Shown one piece after another: positions 17,331 through 26,547 of a stretch of DNA of 64,000 bases (position 1 is its first letter; each line of letters starts with the position of its first letter). This DNA is from an uncultured Clostridia bacterium. Lineage in GTDB: Bacteria > Bacillota > Clostridia > Peptostreptococcales > Anaerovoracaceae. The position numbers and the translations under genes were made by a program. The stretch lies in the NCBI GenBank assembly GCA_934278925.1, contig CAKQWJ010000002.1:77276-141275 (forward strand), given 5' to 3'. The notes under the pieces are model-generated. The model was given only the letters and a program-made list of their open reading frames with translations, was not told where the DNA came from and searched no databases.

Positions 17331-19946
17331 ATGGAAAATTTAGGTCTGAATGAAATACGAGATTTATTCAGAGATTTCTTTGTCAGCAAGGGTCATTACG
17401 CCGGAAAGAGTGCTTCTTTGATTCCTCAGAATGACAAGAGTCTTCTGATCATCAACTCGGGAATGGCACCGCTGAAACCGTATTTTGCCGGAGTGGAAAC
17501 CCCGCCGTCGAAGCGCATGACTACCTGTCAGAAATGCATCCGTACCGGAGACATCGATAACGTCGGAAAGACGGCAAGACACGGTACGTTCTTCGAAATG
17601 CTGGGCAACTTCAGCTTCGGAGATTACTTTAAAGAGCAGAGTCTCACCTGGGGATGGGAATTCATTACGGAATGGCTCAAGATGCCGAAAGATCGAGTAT
17701 GGGCAACCGTATATCAGGACGATGACGAAGCCCACGATATCTGGATTAAGCTGGGAATGCCGGAAGATCACATCGTTCGTCTGGGCAAAGACGACAACTT
17801 CTGGGAGATCGGTCTGGGTCCGTGCGGTCCTTGTTCCGAAATCTTCTTTGACAGAGGCGAGAAGTACGGCTGCGGCAAACCGGACTGCAAACCGGGCTGC
17901 GACTGCGACCGTTATATTGAATTCTGGAACCACGTATTCTCCCAGTTTTCCAAAGAGGAAGACGGAAGCTATTCAGACCTGGCACATAAGAACATCGATA
18001 CCGGAATGGGACTGGAACGTATGGCCTGCATCATGCAGGGTGTGGACTCCATCTTCGATATCGACACCATCCGCCATATTCTGAATGCGGTGGCAGAAAA
18101 GGCCGGCGTGAAGTACGAGCAGGGCAACGAGCAGAACGACATCAGCCTGCGAATCGTTACCGACCATCTGAGATCCATGGTATTCATGATTTCCGACGGT
18201 ATCCTGCCGAGCAACGAAGGCCGTGGTTACGTGCTTCGGAGACTGATTCGCCGTGCAGCAAGAAACGGCATGATTCTCGGAATCAATCAGGACGATTTCC
18301 TGGCGGAACTGGCGGACAAGGTCATCGAAGTATCCGGCGGCGCGTATCCGGAACTGGTGGAGAAACAGGAATACATCAAGAAAATCATCCGGAACGAAGA
18401 GTCCCAATTCTCCAAAACCCTGGCGAACGGCCTCTCCATTCTGAACGACTATATGAGCGATATGGATGCCAAGGACGAGAAGGTTCTGGCCGGAGAATTG
18501 GCATTTAAGCTGTACGATACCTACGGATTTCCGATTGAGCTCACAGAAGAAATCCTGGCAGAGAACGGAAAGACCCCGGATATGGATGGCTTCCGTCAGA
18601 GCATGGCGAACCAGAAGGAAACCGCCAGAGCCGGCCAGAGAGACACCTCGGATGAGGCGTGGAAAGATGCGGGTGCGTACTCCCACCTTCCGGCGACGGA
18701 ATTCCTGGGATATACCGAGACCGAAGCAGAGGCAGAAGTTCAGTTCTGCGGTTCCTATGATCGGGATCACAAATTCCTGATCTTCAACCGCACACCGTTC
18801 TATGCAACCAGCGGCGGACAGCTCCACGACACGGGAATTGCAACAGTCGACGGTGCGGAATATCACATCGTGGATGTGGTAAAAGAAAACGGCATTTTCC
18901 TCCACGTTGTGGACGCCGATGACAGCAAAAAAATGAACGCCGTATCCGAAGGTGACCGGGCGGTCCTGAAGATTGACTCCGTAAAGCGGAATCGCATCTC
19001 CAGAGGACACAGTGCCACCCACCTGCTGCAGCAGGCACTCCGGGATGTATTAGGCGACCACGTCATGCAGGCCGGATCCTACGTGGATGAGAACTACCTG
19101 AGATTCGATTTCAACCATTTCGAGGCAATGACCGGTGAAGAAATTCGAAAGGTAGAGGATATCGTAAACGCTCACATCGACGAATTCCTGCCGATTCAGA
19201 TGCAGGAGATGCCGATTGAGGAAGCGAAGAATATGGGCGCGATGGCCCTGTTCGGTGAGAAATACGGCGACATCGTTCGGGTGGTCAGCATGGGGGACTA
19301 CAGCGTAGAATTCTGCGGCGGTACCCATCTGGACAACACCGGAAAGATCGGTGCATTCAAGATTACCGCAGAGTACGGTGTGGCGTCCGGCGTTCGACGG
19401 GTGGAAGCTGTCACCGGTTCTCAGGTCATTCAGTACCTGGATGCCAAAGCGGCAATTATTGCAGAAGCGGCATCGGTATTGAAGACCGGCGAAAAGGATC
19501 TTCCAAAGAGAGCAGAGCAGCTGCTTCAGGATAACCGGGATTTGGAAAAAGAGCTGAAAGCGTTGAAAGCAGATCAGATTGCCGGTTCTGTGGATTCCAT
19601 CATTGCTTCGGCAAAGGATGTGAACGGCGTCAAATTGATTACAAAGCGTTTCGACGACACGGATGCGGACCAGCTCCGGGAGATGTCCGACGCAATTAAG
19701 GAGCACACCGATAACGTCGTAATGGTATTCGCCGCAGTAAACGACGGAAAGATCATTCTGATTGCATCAGTCAGCGAAGATCTGGTATCCAAGGGATATC
19801 ACGCCGGAAAAATCATTAAGGAAGTGGCAAAGGTTGCCGGCGGCGGCGGCGGCGGAAAAGCCGGAATGGCCCAGGCCGGTGCGAAAGACGCTTCGAAATT
19901 GGAAGATGCTTTTGCAAAAGCAGAAGAACTCATTGCGGTTCAGTAA
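17331..19946 (+). CDS. alaS: Alanine-tRNA ligase
   Basis: Class II synthetase that charges and proofreads tRNA-Ala. 871 residues in the full order: catalytic domain (1-250, with FEMLGNFSFGDYF), tRNA-recognition domain (to about 460), editing domain with zinc ligands HSATH and CGGTH, and a C-terminal coiled coil and DHHA1 domain ending in the glycine-rich GGGGGGKAGMAQAG. GGAGAGATTCA precedes the ATG. First gene of a transcript running through ireB, ruvX and probably the purine genes. Confidence 0.97.
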   Translation: MENLGLNEIRDLFRDFFVSKGHYAGKSASLIPQNDKSLLIINSGMAPLKPYFAGVETPPSKRMTTCQKCIRTGDIDNVGKTARHGTFFEMLGNFSFGDYFKEQSLTWGWEFITEWLKMPKDRVWATVYQDDDEAHDIWIKLGMPEDHIVRLGKDDNFWEIGLGPCGPCSEIFFDRGEKYGCGKPDCKPGCDCDRYIEFWNHVFSQFSKEEDGSYSDLAHKNIDTGMGLERMACIMQGVDSIFDIDTIRHILNAVAEKAGVKYEQGNEQNDISLRIVTDHLRSMVFMISDGILPSNEGRGYVLRRLIRRAARNGMILGINQDDFLAELADKVIEVSGGAYPELVEKQEYIKKIIRNEESQFSKTLANGLSILNDYMSDMDAKDEKVLAGELAFKLYDTYGFPIELTEEILAENGKTPDMDGFRQSMANQKETARAGQRDTSDEAWKDAGAYSHLPATEFLGYTETEAEAEVQFCGSYDRDHKFLIFNRTPFYATSGGQLHDTGIATVDGAEYHIVDVVKENGIFLHVVDADDSKKMNAVSEGDRAVLKIDSVKRNRISRGHSATHLLQQALRDVLGDHVMQAGSYVDENYLRFDFNHFEAMTGEEIRKVEDIVNAHIDEFLPIQMQEMPIEEAKNMGAMALFGEKYGDIVRVVSMGDYSVEFCGGTHLDNTGKIGAFKITAEYGVASGVRRVEAVTGSQVIQYLDAKAAIIAEAASVLKTGEKDLPKRAEQLLQDNRDLEKELKALKADQIAGSVDSIIASAKDVNGVKLITKRFDDTDADQLREMSDAIKEHTDNVVMVFAAVNDGKIILIASVSEDLVSKGYHAGKIIKEVAKVAGGGGGGKAGMAQAGAKDASKLEDAFAKAEELIAVQ

Positions 19947-19958
19947 GGAGGTATTGCT

Positions 19959-20213
19959 ATGAGTAAAGATACAGTAGTTTTCGAGGGAATCAACGAACAA
20001 CAGATGACCAACCGTGAGATTCTGGAAACCATCTACAATGCGCTGCAGGAAAGAAATTACAACGCCATCGATCAGATGGTAGGATATCTCACATCCGGTG
20101 ATCCTTCCTACATCACCAGCCACAATAATGCCAGAAATCTCATCCTCAAGGTGGACCGGGACGATCTTCTGGAGGATATTCTCACCAGCTACCTGGGAGT
20201 TGAGAAGAAGTAA
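19959..20213 (+). CDS. IreB family regulatory phosphoprotein
   Basis: 84 residues of the UPF0297/IreB family; in Enterococcus IreB is phosphorylated by the PASTA kinase IreK. Conserved block MVGYLTSGDPSYITSHNNARN is present, and the Thr near the N-terminus (KDTVVFE) corresponds to the region of the phosphorylation site. The gene order alaS-ireB-ruvX is a standard Firmicute arrangement. RBS AAGGAGG; the stop overlaps the ruvX start. Confidence 0.92.
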   Translation: MSKDTVVFEGINEQQMTNREILETIYNALQERNYNAIDQMVGYLTSGDPSYITSHNNARNLILKVDRDDLLEDILTSYLGVEKK

Positions 20214-20650
20214 TGCGAAAACTAGGACTGGATGTAGGGGATAAGACCATCGGTGTTGCGGTAAGCGACGAGCTGGATATCACCGCCCAAGGCGTAACGA
20301 CCATAGACCGTGTCGGCATTCGAAAGGATGCCGGCAAGGTGATGGATTACGTTCGGGAATACGATTGTGATACCGTGGTAATGGGTCTGCCGATTAATCT
20401 GGATGGCTCCGACAGCGTACAGACCGAGAAGGTGCGCGAATTCCGAACCATGCTGGAGAACAAGATGCGCAGCTCCGGAATGGCTGACGTCAAGGTGGAA
20501 TGGCAGGATGAGCGTTTTACCACCGTTATCGCCGAACGGGTGCTGATGGAAGCGAATATGAAGCGGAAATCCCGTAAAGAAGTTGTTGATAAGCAAGCTG
20601 CTATTATTATTTTACAGAGTTATATGGACAGGGTGAAAAATGGAAAGTAA
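20213..20650 (+). CDS. ruvX: Holliday junction resolvase-like / pre-16S rRNA nuclease YqgF
   Basis: RNase H-fold protein of the YqgF/RuvX family, 145 residues, involved in 16S rRNA 5' maturation in E. coli. Acidic residues of the active site are seen in LGLDVGDKTIGVAVSDELD, VVMGLPINLDGSD and WQDERFTTVIAER, with DKQAAIIILQSYM at the end. Starts at ATGA-type overlap with ireB and itself overlaps the next gene by 11 bases, so expression is coupled. Confidence 0.93.
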   Translation: MRKLGLDVGDKTIGVAVSDELDITAQGVTTIDRVGIRKDAGKVMDYVREYDCDTVVMGLPINLDGSDSVQTEKVREFRTMLENKMRSSGMADVKVEWQDERFTTVIAERVLMEANMKRKSRKEVVDKQAAIIILQSYMDRVKNGK

Positions 20651-21353
20651 AGTCAAAAATCATGATCTGAGTTTTCTCTCTTCCAATGATTACTGGGGCA
20701 GAGGCATTATGATCGGCACAAGCGGCCGTCGGATTGCTGTTGCCTATTTTATCATGGGAAGAAGCGAAAACAGTCGAAACCGTTACTTCTATCAGGAAGG
20801 GGACAAGGTGGCAATTGCACCGTACGATCCGGCAAAGCTGGAGGACCCGACCTTGATCATCTATTATCCGGTAAAAACCGTTGGAAATCAGCTGATCGTT
20901 ACCAACGGAGACCAGACGGATACCGTAGAAGAACATCTGAATCAGGGAGGCACTTTCGAATCCGCTTTGCGTACTCGGGAGTTTGAGCCGGACGAACCTC
21001 ATTTTACCCCGAGAATCAGCGGAATCGTGGATATGACGGACGGTGCGTTCAAGATGAGCATCCTGAAGAACATCGACGGCATCGGCAAGGAATGCGGCCG
21101 CTATTTCTACGAGTACGCACCGGTGGACGGAACCGCTCGTTTCATTCACACTTATGAGGGAAATGCCACTCCGCTGCCGACGTTCGAGGGAGAGCCTTGG
21201 AAGGTGGAGATTCCGGAGGATTTGGACGTATTCACCGAAACCATCTGGAAGAGCCTCAACGAGGACAACAAGATTTCGCTTTGCACAATGATGATTGATA
21301 TGGACACCCACGAAAAGGACGTTCGTATTCTGAACAAGAGAATGGGAGACTAG
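20640..21353 (+). CDS. IMP cyclohydrolase, PurO-like
   Basis: Closes the ring of FAICAR to IMP, the last step of purine synthesis. 237 residues of the IMP cyclohydrolase family first known from archaeal PurO, unrelated to the PurH N-terminal domain. Family-like features are the N-terminal WGRGIMIGTSGRRIAVAYFIMGRS, followed by RNRYFYQEGD, and the central PRISGIVDM. The assignment is strengthened by the stand-alone AICAR transformylase two genes downstream. Start overlaps ruvX; purB follows after one base. Confidence 0.82.
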   Translation: MESKVKNHDLSFLSSNDYWGRGIMIGTSGRRIAVAYFIMGRSENSRNRYFYQEGDKVAIAPYDPAKLEDPTLIIYYPVKTVGNQLIVTNGDQTDTVEEHLNQGGTFESALRTREFEPDEPHFTPRISGIVDMTDGAFKMSILKNIDGIGKECGRYFYEYAPVDGTARFIHTYEGNATPLPTFEGEPWKVEIPEDLDVFTETIWKSLNEDNKISLCTMMIDMDTHEKDVRILNKRMGD

Positions 21354-21354
21354 C

Positions 21355-22788
21355 ATGGATAACAAGATGGAATATAAATCGCCGCTTTCTTCAAGATATG
21401 CCAGCAAGGAGATGAAGTACATCTTCTCCGAGCAGAAGAAGTTCACCACATGGCATGAACTGTGGATCGCACTGGCAAAGGCCGAGAAGGAACTGGGACT
21501 GAACATCACGCAGGAACAGATCGATGAGATGGTGGAAAACAAGGATATCGTGGATTTTGAGGTGGCGGAGGCCAGAGAAAAAGAAGTTCGCCACGATGTT
21601 ATGAGCCACGTTTATGCATACGGTAAGCGCTGCCCGAAGGCAGAGCCGATTATCCATCTGGGCGCAACATCCTGCTACGTTGGGGATAACACCGATATTC
21701 TTCTCATGAGAGATGCGCTGAAGCTGATTCTGGAGAAGGCCATTCAGGTGGAACTGAACCTCACTCGTTTTGCCATCGAGTACAAGGATCTGCCGTGCCT
21801 GGGATATACCCACCTGCAGCCGGCACAGTTGACCACCGTGGGTAAGAGAGCGACCCTGTGGATGTACGAACTGGCAACGGATATCGTAGAGCTGGAGCGT
21901 CGTCTGGAAGATTTGCGGATGCTGGGTTCCAAGGGAACCACCGGTACTCAGGCAAGCTTTATGGATCTCTTCGAAAACGACGAAGAGAAGGTGAAGAAGC
22001 TGGATCAGCTGATTGCGGAAGATTTCGGATTCGCCGGATGCGTTCCGGTTTCCGGACAGACATATTCCAGAAAGGTGGATTACAACGTACTGTCCACACT
22101 TTCCGGCATTGCTCAGACTGCATCCAAGTTCTCCAACGATATGAGAATTCTTCAGTCCTTCGGAGAGATGGAGGAACCGTTCGAAGAGCATCAGATCGGT
22201 TCTTCGGCAATGCCGTACAAGAGAAACCCGATGCGATCCGAGAGAATCACATCTCTGGCGCGCTACGTCATGATTGATTCCCTGAATCCGGCAATCACCG
22301 CTGCAACACAGTGGTTCGAAAGAACGCTGGACGATTCTGCCAACAAGAGAATTTCCGTACCGGAAGCGTTCCTGGCAGTGGATGGTATCCTGAACCTGTT
22401 CATCAACATCAGCAGCGATATGGTGGTATATCCGAAGGTTATCGAATCCAGAGTGATGGAGAAGCTGCCGTTTATCGCCACCGAGAATATCATGATGGAA
22501 GCGGTAAAGAAGGGTGGAAACCGTCAGGAACTCCACGAGAGAATTCGTGTTCACTCTCACGAAGCGACACTTCGCGTAAAGAGAGACGGACTCAGCAACA
22601 ACCTCATCGAGCTGATTGCCAACGACCCGGACTTCGACCTTTCCGAAGAGGAAATCCGTGCCAGCCTGAACCCGTCCCTGTATGTTGGAAGATGCCCTTC
22701 CCAGGTAACCGAATTCGTTCAGGATGTGATCGATCCGATCGTTCGCAGACATCCGCATGAAAACATCAGCACGGAAATCAACCTGTAG
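21355..22788 (+). CDS. purB: Adenylosuccinate lyase
   Basis: Fumarase/aspartase superfamily enzyme acting on SAICAR and on adenylosuccinate. 477 residues. Signature loop GSSAMPYKRNPMRSER is present, with the catalytic His in LGATSCYVGDN and GYTHLQPAQLTTVGKR. GGGAG 8 bases before the ATG lies in the end of the preceding gene. Lies between the two halves of the split PurH function, giving three consecutive late purine genes. Confidence 0.96.
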   Translation: MDNKMEYKSPLSSRYASKEMKYIFSEQKKFTTWHELWIALAKAEKELGLNITQEQIDEMVENKDIVDFEVAEAREKEVRHDVMSHVYAYGKRCPKAEPIIHLGATSCYVGDNTDILLMRDALKLILEKAIQVELNLTRFAIEYKDLPCLGYTHLQPAQLTTVGKRATLWMYELATDIVELERRLEDLRMLGSKGTTGTQASFMDLFENDEEKVKKLDQLIAEDFGFAGCVPVSGQTYSRKVDYNVLSTLSGIAQTASKFSNDMRILQSFGEMEEPFEEHQIGSSAMPYKRNPMRSERITSLARYVMIDSLNPAITAATQWFERTLDDSANKRISVPEAFLAVDGILNLFINISSDMVVYPKVIESRVMEKLPFIATENIMMEAVKKGGNRQELHERIRVHSHEATLRVKRDGLSNNLIELIANDPDFDLSEEEIRASLNPSLYVGRCPSQVTEFVQDVIDPIVRRHPHENISTEINL

Positions 22789-22821
22789 GAATCGTATAAC
22801 ACGGATGGAGGAACACAAGCG

Positions 22822-24009
22822 ATGAAACAAATCGAATTGAAATACGGATGCAATCCGAATCAGAAGCCGGCTTTCGTATCCATGAAGGACGACAGTGAAC
22901 TTCCTTTTGAAGTTCTCAACGGAAGACCGGGATACATCAACCTGCTGGACGCATTAAACGGCTGGCAGCTGGTAAAAGAAATCCACGAAGCGACCGGAAA
23001 AGCGGCCGCCACATCCTTTAAGCATGTCAGCCCGACTTCCGCCGCCATCGGCCGGAAGATGAGCAATCGTCTGAAGAAGGCGTGCTTTGTGGATGACATC
23101 GAAGGACTGGATGATTCCGAAATCGCCACTGCGTATGCTCGTGCCAGAGGTACGGACCGCATGAGTTCTTTCGGCGATTTCATCTCCCTCAGCGACGTCT
23201 GCGATGCAACCTGTGCGCGTCTTATCAAGAGAGAGGTATCCGACGGTGTAATTGCTCCGGGATATACGGACGAAGCGCTGGAGATTCTGAAACAGAAGAA
23301 GAAGGGCAATTACCTGATTCTGAAAATCGATCCGGCTTACGAAGCACCGGAGATGGAAGAGAAGCAGGTGTTCGGCGTGACCTTTACGCAGAAGCACAAC
23401 GATCTGAAGATTGAGCCGTCTTGCCTCGAGAACATCGTGACCGAGAACAAGGAACTGCCGGATGAAGCAAAGGAAGATATGCTGATTGCATTGATTGCAC
23501 TGAAGTATACTCAGTCCAATTCCGTTGCCTTCGCTTACGACGGTCAGACCATCGGCATCGGTGCGGGACAGCAGTCCAGAGTGCACTGCACCAGACTTGC
23601 CGGAAGCAAAGCGGATAACTGGCAGCTGCGCCTCACGGATAAGGTTCTGAACCTCCCGTGGAAAGCCGGAACCCGTCGCCCGAACAAAGATAATTTTATC
23701 GATCGATACATCGCAATGGAGGATACTCCGGAAGCAAACGTGGACATCGACTGGACGGAACTCTTCGAGACCAAGCCGGAACCGTTTACGCTGGAAGAGA
23801 AGCGCCGGCTTCTGGACAAGGTGGATGGCGTAACTTTGGCATCGGATGCGTTCTTCCCGTTTGCGGATAACATCGACCGAGCAAAGGCCAGCGGTACCAA
23901 GTACATCGTTCAGCCGGGCGGATCCACCCGAGACGACCTGGTTCTGGATGCATGCAACAGATACGGAATGGTTATGTGCTATAACGGATTCCGTCTGTTC
24001 CACCATTAA
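22822..24009 (+). CDS. AICAR formyltransferase, stand-alone
   Basis: Transfers formyl from 10-formyltetrahydrofolate to AICAR. 395 residues, corresponding only to the C-terminal domain of bifunctional PurH. KYGCNPNQKPA opens the domain; the catalytic Lys-His pair is in SFKHVSPTSAAIG; GIGAGQQSRVHC and QPGGSTRD are conserved substrate loops, and the protein ends in the typical RLFHH. The N-terminal IMP cyclohydrolase domain is absent, its role being taken by the PurO-like gene at 20640. Confidence 0.92.
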   Translation: MKQIELKYGCNPNQKPAFVSMKDDSELPFEVLNGRPGYINLLDALNGWQLVKEIHEATGKAAATSFKHVSPTSAAIGRKMSNRLKKACFVDDIEGLDDSEIATAYARARGTDRMSSFGDFISLSDVCDATCARLIKREVSDGVIAPGYTDEALEILKQKKKGNYLILKIDPAYEAPEMEEKQVFGVTFTQKHNDLKIEPSCLENIVTENKELPDEAKEDMLIALIALKYTQSNSVAFAYDGQTIGIGAGQQSRVHCTRLAGSKADNWQLRLTDKVLNLPWKAGTRRPNKDNFIDRYIAMEDTPEANVDIDWTELFETKPEPFTLEEKRRLLDKVDGVTLASDAFFPFADNIDRAKASGTKYIVQPGGSTRDDLVLDACNRYGMVMCYNGFRLFHH

Positions 24010-24028
24010 TATCGAAGAAGATGAACTT

Positions 24029-24058
24029 AAAAAGCAGCTCTTTTGCAGCTGCTTTTTT
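24029..24058 (+). terminator. Terminator of the alaS-purine transcript
   Basis: AAAAAGCAGCT (24029-24039) pairs with AGCTGCTTTTT (24047-24057), 7-base loop and T-run. Confidence 0.9.
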
Positions 24059-24083
24059 CTTAGGAAAAAGGGGAGAAGCGCTG

Positions 24084-24974
24084 ATGAACGATTTGCAGAT
24101 TGATTATTTTATGGCAGTGGCGACCAATCTCAGTTTCACGAAAACATCCGAGGAGCTTTTCGTGTCTCAGCCGGCCATCTCCAAGCAGATCTCTCTCATG
24201 GAGAAGGAATTGGGCGTGAAACTGTTCATTCGAAACAACAAGAAAACGACCCTCACGAAGGCAGGGGAACTGTACTATGAGTTCTTCCGGGAGTACAAAA
24301 AAGACCTTCGGGATACCATGCACAAGGCCGCGGCGCTCCAGAATCAGGACCCGGAAGTTATACACGTGGGTTTCATGGAAGGATGGGATTTGGCGAAAAT
24401 CCTGCCGGAGGTGCTGCGCCGATTCCACGAGAAATATCCAAATACGAGACTGGCCATCGATTGCTGCGGTGTAAAAGAATTAACAACACTTCTTCTAACC
24501 GATAACATTCAGGTCGCTCTTACCATGAAGAATTCGCTAACGGATTTTAATGAGTTATATCAAAAAACAGTGGCGACGACTCGGAAACTTCTGATCTACT
24601 CTCCGGATAATGAACATGCCGGAAGTCCGGAAGTGAATCCGGCGGATTTTCGCCATGAGAAGTTCTTTGCCCCATGGGAGATTGTAGGAAAGATGATCAC
24701 CCGATTGCTTGCGACTTATTGCGAGCCCTACGGATTCACACCGGAAATCGAATTCGTCCATAACAGCGAGTCCGTGATTACATGTGTTCGAAACAATATG
24801 GGCGTGGCTATTGTGGACGACTGGGTGTGGTGCATCCACTCTCCGAGCCTCCGATACATTGAACTGGATGCCGTGGATGAAATATGCGTGACCCGCCTGG
24901 AGGAGGGTGTGACCGAGCAGACATTGTTCCTCACAGAACTTCTGGAGGATGCGGTAAGATTACGTCATTCATAA
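24084..24974 (+). CDS. LysR-family transcriptional regulator
   Basis: 296 residues: N-terminal winged helix (about 1-60, MAVATNLSFTKTSEELFVSQ then PAISKQISLMEKELG) and a periplasmic-binding-like effector domain (about 88-290). A frame start at 24021 would put the coding region inside the purine terminator; the ATG at 24084 follows GGGGAG and gives the normal LysR N-terminus. The target is unknown; the three genes downstream on the same strand are the obvious candidates. The effector cannot be predicted. Confidence 0.9.
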   Translation: MNDLQIDYFMAVATNLSFTKTSEELFVSQPAISKQISLMEKELGVKLFIRNNKKTTLTKAGELYYEFFREYKKDLRDTMHKAAALQNQDPEVIHVGFMEGWDLAKILPEVLRRFHEKYPNTRLAIDCCGVKELTTLLLTDNIQVALTMKNSLTDFNELYQKTVATTRKLLIYSPDNEHAGSPEVNPADFRHEKFFAPWEIVGKMITRLLATYCEPYGFTPEIEFVHNSESVITCVRNNMGVAIVDDWVWCIHSPSLRYIELDAVDEICVTRLEEGVTEQTLFLTELLEDAVRLRHS

Positions 24975-25012
24975 GCAAACGGTTATTCATTACATGATGA
25001 AATAAGCATTAT

Positions 25013-25066
25013 ACAAAACGTATTATTGTGGGTAGAATATAACCATGATAATACGTTTTGTTTTTA
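25013..25066 (+). terminator. Perfect 14-base inverted repeat after the LysR gene
   Basis: ACAAAACGTATTAT (25013-25026) and ATAATACGTTTTGT (25048-25061), 21-base loop, followed by TTTTT. It can act as a terminator of the LysR gene; the AT-rich symmetric arms before the next gene could also be an operator. Confidence 0.55.
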
Positions 25067-25097
25067 ACAACCATACAAATTATTGGAGGACAAAAAA

Positions 25098-25577
25098 ATG
25101 GTACATAAGAGCAAAAAACTGACCGCTGTATATGCGCTGATTATGGATTTGCCGCTGAGCATCCTCATTACGCTGATTTCCCTCTTACTGGCCGGAAATC
25201 TTGCCGCACCGATGTTCATCCGCATGGCAATCCTCGCCTACGTCATTACTTTCTTTGTAAACTTCCTTCCGGCACCGAAGTGGGGATTTGATTTCGCCAT
25301 CAAGCGTTCCCAGCCGGGAACACTGAAGTTCGGTCTGCTGCTGAACATCGTGGTTGCCGCAGTGTTCGTGGTAATCCTGGACCTGATTATGACCGCAGTA
25401 GGCGTGCTGGTATTCGGCGGCGGCACCTTCCAGATGTACATCGTTTCCGTTCTGGGCGGATTCATTCCATGCTACATCCCGACACTGATTATCGCCATGC
25501 TGTGGAACGGACCGGCCGACAAGATGTCTCGTGCGATTGTGGGCGAAGCAATGCCGGAAATTCCGACCAGCTTCTAG
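25098..25577 (+). CDS. Four-span membrane protein of unknown function
   Basis: 159 residues with four hydrophobic segments (about 8-30, 35-56, 72-100, 108-132) and short loops. Not assigned to a family. TTGGAGGA at 25083-25090 sets the ATG at 25098. It lies between a LysR gene and two further uncharacterised genes on the same strand; the C-terminal LWNGPADKMSRAIVGEAM tail is on the cytoplasmic side if the N-terminus is inside. Confidence 0.7.
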   Translation: MVHKSKKLTAVYALIMDLPLSILITLISLLLAGNLAAPMFIRMAILAYVITFFVNFLPAPKWGFDFAIKRSQPGTLKFGLLLNIVVAAVFVVILDLIMTAVGVLVFGGGTFQMYIVSVLGGFIPCYIPTLIIAMLWNGPADKMSRAIVGEAMPEIPTSF

Positions 25578-25589
25578 TATAACTTTCAG

Positions 25590-25646
25590 ACAAAATATGA
25601 TACGCTGATTACAGGATGTGCCCTTGTTGTGCATCCTGTATCGTAT
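25590..25646 (+). other. Extended hairpin between two accessory genes
   Basis: TACAGGATG (25610-25618) pairs with CATCCTGTA (25632-25640), with an outer GATACG/CGTAT pairing separated by an internal loop. No U-run follows. It may be a processing or regulatory hairpin in the leader of the gene at 25668. Confidence 0.4.
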
Positions 25647-25667
25647 ATGAAAGAGAGGATATTTAAA

Positions 25668-26534
25668 ATGAAAAGACCTGATTTTTACCCGGTACGCAGC
25701 CTGATTTACGTGGATCTGGCAAAGGAAGATTACAGAATTTATCTGGAAAACTGGCTCTATAAATACCATATTCCGGACAGCATTGCGCAGTTCGGACCAT
25801 ATGTATCCAAATATGCCTTCTACCAGGCACTTCCGGTTCCGGAAGGCGGCGAACGTTTCGGTACAGTACGAATGCAGATGACCGAGCATTACTGGCTGGC
25901 AAACCCGAACGATATTCACGAATTCGTACACCACAAGGCACTGACCGAATATTTCTCGCCTAATGTACTGGTATGGCAGAACAATCTTCCGGATCCTGCA
26001 GACGGTAAAGTCGAGGCAACCGAAACAAACTTCGAAGGTGATGATGCCAGAGCCGTTAAAGGAAATGAAGAACTGGGCACCGTTCCGTTCGTATTTGCAT
26101 TCATCCCGGTATGGTGGGAAGAGGACTTCAAGGGTGCCGGCAGAACCATCGAAGACGGTCCGAACTACAGATGGCAGTTCATGGTTCGCTATCCGGAAGG
26201 TGTATCCATGGAAGAAGGGGATAAATGGCTGAAGGAAGAATTCATCCCGGCATACACCGCTCAGGACGAAGTAACACGCTGCCTCTCCAGCAAAATCATC
26301 AAGTCCGTTAACGACTGCGAATTCGACCGTGTGGTAGAAATGTGGTTCCCTTGCCCAAGTGCTTGGCAGAAGGCCACAAAGGAAGCCGCTCAGAAGGTGT
26401 CCAAACCGGCTTGGGCCGAAACCGAAGACTTCCCATATCTGAAGAAGTCTTACGGCATTTCCGGCATCTTCCTGTCCGACATCGCTCGTTCCGACAATAT
26501 GACTCAGTACCACGGCTACATCCCGATGAGATAG
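25668..26534 (+). CDS. Soluble protein of unknown function, possible tandem dimeric alpha/beta barrel
   Basis: 288 residues, no signal or membrane span. Two parts appear to share a pattern: a beta strand, an amphipathic helix with WLYKYHIPDS (first half) or WLKEEFIPAY (second half), then a strand ending near a Pro-rich turn. That resembles EthD-like dimeric alpha/beta barrel repeats, but the match is by eye only. Many Trp and Tyr residues and HEFVHHK are notable. Start at ATG 25668 with GAGAGGA upstream. The gene lies between two membrane protein genes. Confidence 0.5.
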   Translation: MKRPDFYPVRSLIYVDLAKEDYRIYLENWLYKYHIPDSIAQFGPYVSKYAFYQALPVPEGGERFGTVRMQMTEHYWLANPNDIHEFVHHKALTEYFSPNVLVWQNNLPDPADGKVEATETNFEGDDARAVKGNEELGTVPFVFAFIPVWWEEDFKGAGRTIEDGPNYRWQFMVRYPEGVSMEEGDKWLKEEFIPAYTAQDEVTRCLSSKIIKSVNDCEFDRVVEMWFPCPSAWQKATKEAAQKVSKPAWAETEDFPYLKKSYGISGIFLSDIARSDNMTQYHGYIPMR

Positions 26535-26547
26535 TTCAAGGAGTCGT

